Assembly: GCA_038030265.1 (NCBI GenBank)
Contig: CM075939.1
Location: 13,001,253-13,065,252, forward strand
Origin: Corythucha ciliata
Taxonomy: Eukaryota > Arthropoda > Insecta > Hemiptera > Tingidae
Length of the DNA stretch: 64,000 nucleotides
Reading direction: 5' to 3'
Position 1 is the first letter of the stretch; each line of letters begins with the position of its first letter. Of the stretch, positions 57,945 through 64,000 are shown one piece after another. The position numbers and the translations under genes were made by a program. A model generated the notes under the pieces. It saw only the letters and a program-made list of their open reading frames with translations. It did no database searches and was not told the origin of the DNA.

Positions 57945-59695
57945 CCAGATGTTTATAAGATAAATTGACCACTTCTTGAGTCCCCGAATAGGGCAGTCAA
58001 TTTTGATCAGCGGTTGGAATAAAAGTCTTTTAGGGTCAAAGTACCAGCGTCGGGTTAAAGGGGGGGGGGATCGTTCGCTGCGGTTGAGCTTTATTTCTGT
58101 GATTTACGTTTAGATCTTAGTTTTAATCGTGCGCTCATAATAATCAACTTTTTAAGGAAACTGAGCTCATAGACAACATTCTTTCAAAACAGGCCTCATT
58201 CGCGACTCCCGTCTGCTCTCTTTCAACATGTAATTCCTTATCGAACTGAGAGAAAATAAATTGGCGTATACAAGCCTCGTTTTATTTGACTGAGAATGGA
58301 TTTTAGATTGTCTAAAACCTTTAAACACAATTGGTTTCAATAACAGAATTTATTGTGTAAGTTGAATCATTTGGGATACCAGCCGGGGGGGAGGGGGATG
58401 GGCATCCACCCCCCTTGCACTTCCAACTTGTGTACGTTACTATTGTATGATAATGCATCTTAAAAAAGTCGGGTCGGGTCCGTCAAGTTGCCAACCTTGA
58501 AATTACAAGGCATTCATTCCAGAAATTACACGGCTATAATAACATTTTTTGAATGCTCAACTTAATTGGTACACCCATTCACCCCCATCGACACAGTGAA
58601 ATGTAAAACCCTCAGAATGAGCGTGCGAGGGGGCTAGGGGAGGTGACTTCCTTCACAATGGACAGGGATTTACGAGATTTGAAACCGTAAAAATGGTTTG
58701 TTAACAGGATTACAACGAATATCAATAGGGCTCAGAGAGTCTGGAAGTTGTCCATGTCCCCCCCCCCACCTCCACCATCGTCAAAGAATGAAGGGGAAAA
58801 TTACTGATAGACCATTTGTGATGTTTTTTTGTTTTTTTTTGTAACGCTCAGACAAAAAAACTCCGCGTAGTCTCTCACACGGCAAGAGTAATGGCCCACA
58901 TATGCTTAGGGGGGGGTTTTTCGAACTGGAATCGAGACAAATGATATGGCTGGAACACGTGTTTCGGACGTTTTTCCCTTTTTGACTTTCTCGCAGCATT
59001 TCGGGGTCGGGCAGAGCGTTCACAAAATATTTGTTTGTTTATTTTTTTTTTCTAGAGGAAAAAGGGGAAGTGTGATGAAAAAATACTAATGACCCGTCAC
59101 CATTTCACCACTTTAAAACGATGATAAATTTGAGTCCTTTCCTAATCATTTTTCTGCCTGGAATATGAAAATAAATCGCTGCGTGGCGAGGACGGGGAGG
59201 GAAGTAATCTTAATGAGGTCCCTAGGTTTTTAAGAGGAAAAAAAAAATAATAAAAGACCTTTGCCTGTGCTGATTTCAATTTACGAACTATTAATTACGC
59301 AATAAGCTGAGTTTACATTCTTTGCCTTTTGTTTTAGAATGAAGACACACAAAAAAATTCACGCATAGAGGTCGTCAATTTGTCGGGACCCCTGCCCGTC
59401 CCACAATTCTAGTCAATTCTAGTGGTTTTCCTTGGCGTATTCGGTTTGGGAGTGTTAAAAAATGAAAATCAGCCGCTAAATTATTCAATTAGATGTACGG
59501 GTCTGAAGAACGTTTTGAACGTCTCCTCACTTCCTCACAGTGTCTCCTCGATTATTCTGGCGTTTTCTACATGATTTCTCGTAACAATGGCCTAAATAAT
59601 TATTTCGTACCACGTGGTTCGTAATGGGTCGGTGGGGGGGGGGGGTACAGCATTCGAGTGATTTATTATTTTTAAAAAAACTCAAATCTCGGAAA
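57945..59695. other. Flank, no supported gene
   Basis: AT-rich sequence with G/C homopolymers (58061-58069, 58751-58759, 59634-59645). Short open frames (58781-59023 minus, 59527-59709 minus) have no recognisable domain. Confidence 0.4.
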
Positions 59696-59700
59696 TCCTC

Positions 59701-60832
59701 GGTGACCACGACTGTTTTTAACCACCTCTACACCCGAACTTTCCCGCTGAAAGTCCAAGGAAAAATCTCGATGCCCATATGGACCTCTCTGGGCAGCTCC
59801 AGGGGCCTAGGTACGAATGGCCTCGAAAAAATGCCGCAGGAGGGATCCAAAGACGCTTTTTAAGACGCCGCCCGTGGCAACCACATCTTCGGTGGTTGCC
59901 ACGGCCACCGACGATTTCACCCCTGAAATTGTACGTGCATAGTAAACGGCCGACATCCTCGCTCTTTACTGTCTCGAAATTGTCTGCGCTGTGTAGCGTT
60001 CTACTGCGTCAAGACTGTCAGTTTTGACCAATAAACTTTAAATTTGAAAGTCTGGTTAGCAATGCAGTTCCCTTCAATTCATATGAACACCACGCGCATG
60101 CCGGCATTGGGAGTTGGAGATCTGTAAAATCTCGAGCACGCATGCGTCGGGACATTCAAGAATTGAACAAAACTGCTCTGTGATCAATCGTTTGGTCTCC
60201 TAGAGAGAAACTTACTATAGGTTCGGTCAACTGGAAAAATTAGGCGATTGCACGTGGTGAAAACTAGCTATCCAGCACGGAAATTATATTCTTCACCAAA
60301 AACTGACAATCTGGCAGTGGCGGATCCAAGGGAGTGGCCACAGGGGCCATGGCCCCTCCCTTGGAGTCGCGAGGTCACTTGCTCAAAAAACATCATCAAA
60401 ACCACATCCCAAACAATATCGAGGGATTATCACCTTCTCAAATTTTAGGGTCAAAGGTTCTGGTCTGAGGGAGACGTGATTTATAAGTCCCCGAACCATG
60501 TTTAACCGAGAAATACAGCCCCTTAAACGGTCCTGACCTGAATGGGAATGTTTCCCGTCGTGGTCGTTGATATCAGCCGATTTTATCGACTCCAGGGGTG
60601 ACCAATACGAGCGGTTGGTAACAAAAACCACCGAAGGTGTGGTTGCCACGGGCGGCGTCTTAAACAGCGTCTTTTGGATCCCTCCTGCGGCATTTTTTCC
60701 TACTCCATTCGTACCTATAGGCCTCTGGAGCTGCCCAGAGAGGTTCATATGGGCATCGAGATTCTTCCTTGGACTTTCAGGGCTGTCCGCGGGAAAGTTC
60801 GTGTGTACAGGTGGTTAAAAACAGTGTGGTCA
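59701..60832. mobile_element. Element bounded by ~230-bp inverted repeats
   Basis: 59701-59930 and 60592-60832 are inverted copies with roughly 85-90% identity by eye: both contain TTTTTAACCACC, CCCATATGRACCTCTCTGGGC, GCCGCAGGAGGGATCCAAA and GACGCCGCCCGTGGCAACCAC. The ~660 bp between contains no recognisable transposase, only a CAGTGGCGGATCC-like segment at 60315. It may be a foldback element or two inverted copies of one repeat. Partial related sequence appears at 62560-62640. Confidence 0.75.
59872..59904. repeat. Perfect 13-bp hairpin
   Basis: CCGTGGCAACCAC, a 7-base loop, then GTGGTTGCCACGG, a perfect inverted repeat inside the left arm of the 59.7-kb element. The matching part of the right arm is diverged. 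Confidence 0.85.
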
Positions 60833-60999
60833 CTGTGAGAACCCTTTCATTGATTCTTCTGATCGACAATTTGTCTCAATTTTCGCAGTCTCCGTGTTTC
60901 AAAAACCTCCCGTGGAGAAACCCCAAAATATTAATTTATTAATCCAGCCGCCGATCTATGCTTTGCTCATAGAAGGGGCTTGGGAATATTGTCTGTTCC

Positions 61000-62350
61000 G
61001 CTCTACTAAAAATGGCTTGTGAATGGCCATTCACTGCCTAAAAATAGCTAAACTACGGCTATTCCCACCGTAAAAACGGCTAAACTAAAAGTAATCGCAC
61101 GCCAAAGTGGTAAAACTGACGATTAGCACCTTGCAAATAGCTGAAATGACTAAATGTGTGCCCTAAAAACGGCCAAACTGAAAATTCCTGCACTAAAAAA
61201 GGCTAAACGGACTTCAAACGCCCTAAAAATGACGATTCTTGCAGCCCTGAAAATAAACTGACTATTATTCGTGCCCCGAGAACGGCGAATGCTGGGCATT
61301 GACGGAACATATTCGTGTCCCAAATAAAACGGTTAAACTGACTGTCCACGCCATAAAAATGCCTTAACAGATGTTTCCTGCCTTGAAAAGTGTAAAATCG
61401 ATCATTCGCGTGCAAAGAATTGCCAAACTGACCATTCGAGCCTTCGGCTTGACGTGACTATTTTCGCCCATGAAAATCGCAAAACTGATGATTCGCGCCT
61501 TGAAAATCCTAAACTGACCTTAATAAATAATGAAACTGACTTTGCGTTCCACTAATTCGCGCCCTAAGATGCCTGAACAGGTAATTCGTGCCCTTAAAAT
61601 GGCTAAACCTGACCATTCGTGCGTAGGGAATTGCTAAACATGGTATGACCTGCTGTAAAAATGGCCAAACTGGTAATACCAGCTTCAAAACCGGCAAAAC
61701 TTACCATTCGGACCCTAAAATGTCAAAACTGACTATTATTGATCTGGAAATATCGCCCTGGCTAAATATTCGTTCCTTATTATAAATTACCTCACAATTT
61801 ACACCTTGGAAATGACAATCTGACCATTCACAACCTACAAACGATGTGGCGGACTATTTGCTGCACCATGAAAATGGTAAAACTGACTGTTTGCGCCCAA
61901 AAAATTGGTAACGATTCGGCCCTTGATAATGGCTGAACAGAGTTCATACCTACTCTAGAATAAAAAGACGGATTCATGCGCCCTGAAAATATCACACTGA
62001 CTATTCACGCCCCCTAGAAATGAAAGTAATTGATAGTTTGTGCAGTAAAAATTGCCAAGCTGCAGCTATTCACGATTAAAAAATTGGTTAAACTATGTGG
62101 TTATAAATGGTTAAACTTAGGATTCATGCTTGAACTTGTGTTGAAAATTGCTTGTTTCACTGACGCCCTAAAAATTTCTAAACGGACCTTTCGTGCCCGC
62201 TAAATGGTGAAACTTACCATTCGTGCTTCAAAATTGTCAAAATACTGAGCCTCCACGCCATTAAAATGGCTATACTGCATTCGCGCCACGTATGCGGCTT
62301 AACTGACGCGATTCGTGTCACACGAATTAGCCAACAGGCTATTCGCACCG
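61000..62350 (-). repeat. F2 array, reverse
   Basis: Many reverse F2 units (CCCTAAAAATGGCTAAACTG, ACCATTCGTGC) at about 30 bp, for example 61150-61260 and 61560-61700. Confidence 0.85.
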
Positions 62351-62379
62351 TAAACGATGACTCAATCGATGAACCAGTC

Positions 62380-62800
62380 GTTTCCCCCCACCCGATACCG
62401 AATAGGACCGTCTCCACGTACCTTACCAACTGAACTGAAGGAGGGGGTTCAAGCCTCCTGAGCCCCTCACTGGATCCCCGCCTGTGAAGGCTGATCCCGT
62501 GTACCATGGCTTGGAGCTCTCGGCGCTGTCGATTGTGTGGATACCATGTGTTCAATAATTGGTCAAAAACAGTGGTATTACAGTGAGAACCACTTCAAAC
62601 GCTCGTCTGATCGGAAATTCGTCTCGATTTTCGTACTCCCAAGTTGTGAAGCCCTCCCTTCCCCCTCCGCCCATAGGTACAGATCACTTCATTCGCGACG
62701 AGGAATATTTTGCCCAAACAGTCATAGCGTTTCATATCGGCTCATGGCCCCTTCCTTGAGCCGACTCTGGATCCGCGACTGCAATCTGGCCGGGAAACAT
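62380..62800. mobile_element. Transposon-derived fragments
   Basis: Contains CACTGGATCCCCGCCTG (62469-62485, minus orientation of a CAGGCGGGGATCCAGTG end), a TCAAAAACAGTGGTATTACA then GTGAGAACC segment at 62560-62590 similar to the outer end of the 59.7-kb element, and CTGGATCCGCGACTG at 62768-62782 (minus). Frames at 62214-62555 and 62537-62890 are not supported as genes. Confidence 0.45.
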
Positions 62801-62919
62801 TCAAGTTTTTCGTTGAATGAGAATTTCCGTGCCAAAAACAGCCAATTTTATCACAGAAACAGGGTAGAAACTTGTAAATGTATCCCCTAAACCCGCACTG
62901 GTGGATCTACACATATCGG

Positions 62920-63235
62920 GGTTGAGAAAAACGCCAATTCGTGGCTAAAATTGGAAAAATCGCTAATTCACGGCTAAAATTTTAGAAAATTACAACTTCT
63001 CAAATTCACAGATGAATAATTGTACCTAATAAATGCTCTGATTCACAGCTAAAATTGAGAAAATTGCAATTTGAAAATTCTGAAGACAACTTTTTAGCCA
63101 AAATTGAGAAAAAGCGCAAATTCATGGATATGTAGGTGAAAAAATACTGTAAATTCTCAGGTAAAAATAGAGAAAATCCCAATTTGAGGCTTAAATTGAG
63201 CATAAAATAAGGGAAAATCTTTAATAAAGGAAAAC
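62920..63235 (-). repeat. F1 array, reverse
   Basis: Reverse F1 units (CGCTAATTCACGGCTAAAAT and similar). Confidence 0.75.
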
Positions 63236-63270
63236 GCAACGTAAAAATTATATTTCTCGTTTGCGTACAA

Positions 63271-63345
63271 AAGTGGTTCTCAACCTTTTCACGGCCACGC
63301 CCCATTGCGACCATGAAAATTTGTTGCACCCCCCCCCCCCAAACA
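63271..63345 (+). mobile_element. hAT-like transposon end
   Basis: AGTGGTTCTCAACCTTTTCA followed by CGGCCACGCCCC fits the CAGTGGTTCTCAACCTTTT terminus widespread in hAT non-autonomous elements. It is followed by a C run (63329-63340). Confidence 0.5.
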
Positions 63346-63669
63346 GACATGTTAAAGACCCGAAACCAGGAAAAGTTTCGATTTTGGTCAAACCACGAAG
63401 AGACGCACCCCGTTTTGGGCCACTAGCGCACTTTTCCAAACTTTTCGAACGGCAGTGGTCACGTAATCGAAAACTCGTAAGTGCAACGAAAAGCCTCCAC
63501 GCGCCCGAGGACAAAAGAAAAAAAAAATTGTAAGGCCAAACGCTCATTTATGACCACTTTTATGGACATAATGACAGCCCCCTTTGGTGCATTTTTATTG
63601 GGACCTGACTACCAGGACCGTGGAGAGAATATTCGAGCCCAGGAACGAAAATCAATGAGGCCCTTTCAT

Positions 63670-63970
63670 CTGGGTGAGTAGCCACTCGCAGCCAAAGTCC
63701 AAAACCACCAAGAAGGCCTCCAACACAGTACAATGACCCCACAAAGCCCAACCAAATCCATGTTTCAACCTCAGTGAAGCTGAAATTACAGTACAACTTC
63801 CAACGACAGCAAACTTCTCAAACACAATGAAAGCCCAGCCACAGCAAAAGTCCAACCACAGAGGTCCAACCGCAGCAAAGGTCTAACCACAGCTAAGCTC
63901 CAAACCACAGTAAAAGCTCCAAACACTAAGAAGCCCCAGCCACTGCAAATCTCCAACCACAGTTGAGCTT
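63670..63970 (+). repeat. F3 17-bp array
   Basis: Forward 17-bp units (GGTCCAACCACAGCAAA and variants), best copies at 63835-63900; more variable at the edges. The overlapping minus-strand frames are Trp/Leu/Val/Cys-rich artefacts. Confidence 0.8.
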
Positions 63971-64000
63971 CCTGTAAAGCTTTCCCTATTTTCCTTCCTT

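Noticed and set aside
59624..60818. Possible coding genes in the inverted-repeat element
   Set aside because: Frames coincide with the inverted arms and mirror each other; no transposase motif seen.

Overview
This is a eukaryotic, almost certainly invertebrate animal, genomic window. The supported genes are an outer-dynein-arm assembly WD40 gene (DAW1 type), a TNF-superfamily ligand with a furin-like site, and two trypsin-fold serine proteases. There is also a decayed non-LTR retrotransposon and tRNA-derived SINE-like repeats. Multi-exon genes with mostly 60-100 bp GT-AG introns rule out a prokaryote. DAW1 means the organism makes motile cilia or flagella. The ligand resembles Eiger/ectodysplasin proteins. 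I cannot name the phylum from sequence alone; an arthropod-like animal is only a guess. Layout: nearly all recognisable host genes lie between 6.8 and 17.3 kb. Two single-exon protease genes are in tandem on the minus strand (6847-7908 and 7930-9012, 21 bp apart). They diverge from the nine-exon DAW1 gene on the plus strand (9379-14872). DAW1 converges on the five identifiable 3' exons of the TNF-like gene on the minus strand (15247-17264), whose 5' exons were not found. About half of the rest is degenerate short-period repeat. Family F1 is a 30-bp monomer (CTCAATTTTAG, then CCGCGAATTAGCG, then a T-run). F2 is a ~30-bp monomer (GCCATTTTTAGGG, then CGCGAATCGTCAGTTTG). F4 is a ~30-bp monomer (AACCCGCAAAATTGG, then a T-run, then GAAGATCC). 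F3 is a 17-bp monomer (GGTCCAACCACAGCAAA). Blocks of each family occur in both orientations and often switch strand abruptly. The AT-rich, unique-looking stretches between blocks (17.3-19.4, 23.8-26.7, 29.3-31.0, 36.2-38.5, 41.1-44.4, 48.3-49.4, 53.8-55.8, 57.9-59.7 kb) hold no gene I can support. The LINE copy lies at 55.85-57.94 kb (minus), a large inverted-repeat element at 59.7-60.83 kb, and MITE or hAT-like transposon ends are scattered through the second half. The most unusual feature is the system of related 30-bp arrays. They have a common architecture, a repeated F1-then-F2 order, acceptor-like TTTTAG motifs, CpG-decay variants and one very recent 350-bp duplication. Most open reading frames over these arrays are by-products of the 30-bp (10-codon) period and are not annotated as genes.
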